Notes under the pieces: generated by a model
The model's database searches: none
What the model was told of the DNA's origin: nothing
The model's input: only the letters and a program-made list of their open reading frames with translations
Translations under genes and position numbers: made by a program
Assembly: GCA_013154375.1 (NCBI GenBank)
Contig: JAADCR010000048.1
Span: 1-49,063 of the forward strand
Reading direction: 5' to 3'
From: Aquificota bacterium
GTDB lineage: Bacteria > Aquificota > Aquificia > Aquificales > Aquificaceae
DNA length: 49,063 nt
Shown here: positions 49,050-49,063 of the stretch, piece after piece
Layout: every line of letters starts with the position of its first letter
Numbering within the stretch: position 1 is the first letter of the stretch

Positions 49050-49063
49050 CTTTCTAAAAATCT

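Overview
The window is a very dense, GC-rich stretch of a bacterial chromosome. It holds about 41 protein genes and one tRNA, and no intergenic gap exceeds about 150 bases. Protein content points to a thermophilic, Gram-negative bacterium. Heat-associated genes are a TtuA-type tRNA thiolase and a PolX polymerase with an intact PHP nuclease domain. Outer-membrane genes are LptF/G, a heptosyltransferase-like GT9, GmhA, and RND/MFP/TolC parts. An SQR-like flavoprotein and an Aquifex-like zinc-finger DnaC ATPase also fit the phylum Aquificota, possibly near Desulfurobacteriaceae. That placement is an inference from gene content, not from a marker-gene tree. I see no phage, insertion sequence, CRISPR array or broken gene.

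Layout. 1-166: tRNA-Glu on the minus strand behind a near-perfect promoter. 166-3540: tpiA, an LptF/G permease and a SagB-type oxidoreductase. 3522-7636: minus-strand NYN nuclease, aspS, a small unknown gene, rbfA and a geranylgeranyl-reductase-like flavoprotein. 7674-12515: metF facing a murI-polX-polyprenol kinase-GT9 unit. 12530-14823: thiE/tenI and lysS. 14840-24237: a seven-gene minus unit (RND pump, lipoprotein, hisD, lipoprotein, yvcK, nadB, thiC) ending in a clear terminator. 24308-27748: SQR-like protein, MFP and TolC on plus. 27728-30617: ttuA, panD, rhodanese and glyA. 30643-32865: fetB, an SPFH protein and a DnaC-like ATPase. 32839-43883: information-processing genes on minus (tldD, gyrB, dnaG, rpoD, trmD, rpsA, HU, gmhA, nadK). 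43892-48915: a diguanylate cyclase preceded by an unlisted 41-residue membrane protein, two convergent CLC proteins with CBS domains, tsaE and a small unknown gene.

The most striking signal is in the architecture. Almost every gene that begins a transcription unit has a TAnnnT hexamer only 7-9 bases before its start codon, usually with no Shine-Dalgarno, which predicts leaderless mRNAs. Divergent pairs start only 14-25 bases apart and share overlapping -10 hexamers. Several -10 hexamers are built on the stop codon of the preceding gene. Genes inside operons, and those with GTG/TTG starts, instead use stop-start overlaps or strong Shine-Dalgarno sites. Seven of the eight convergent gene pairs overlap at their 3' ends by 19-47 bases, leaving no room for ordinary terminators.
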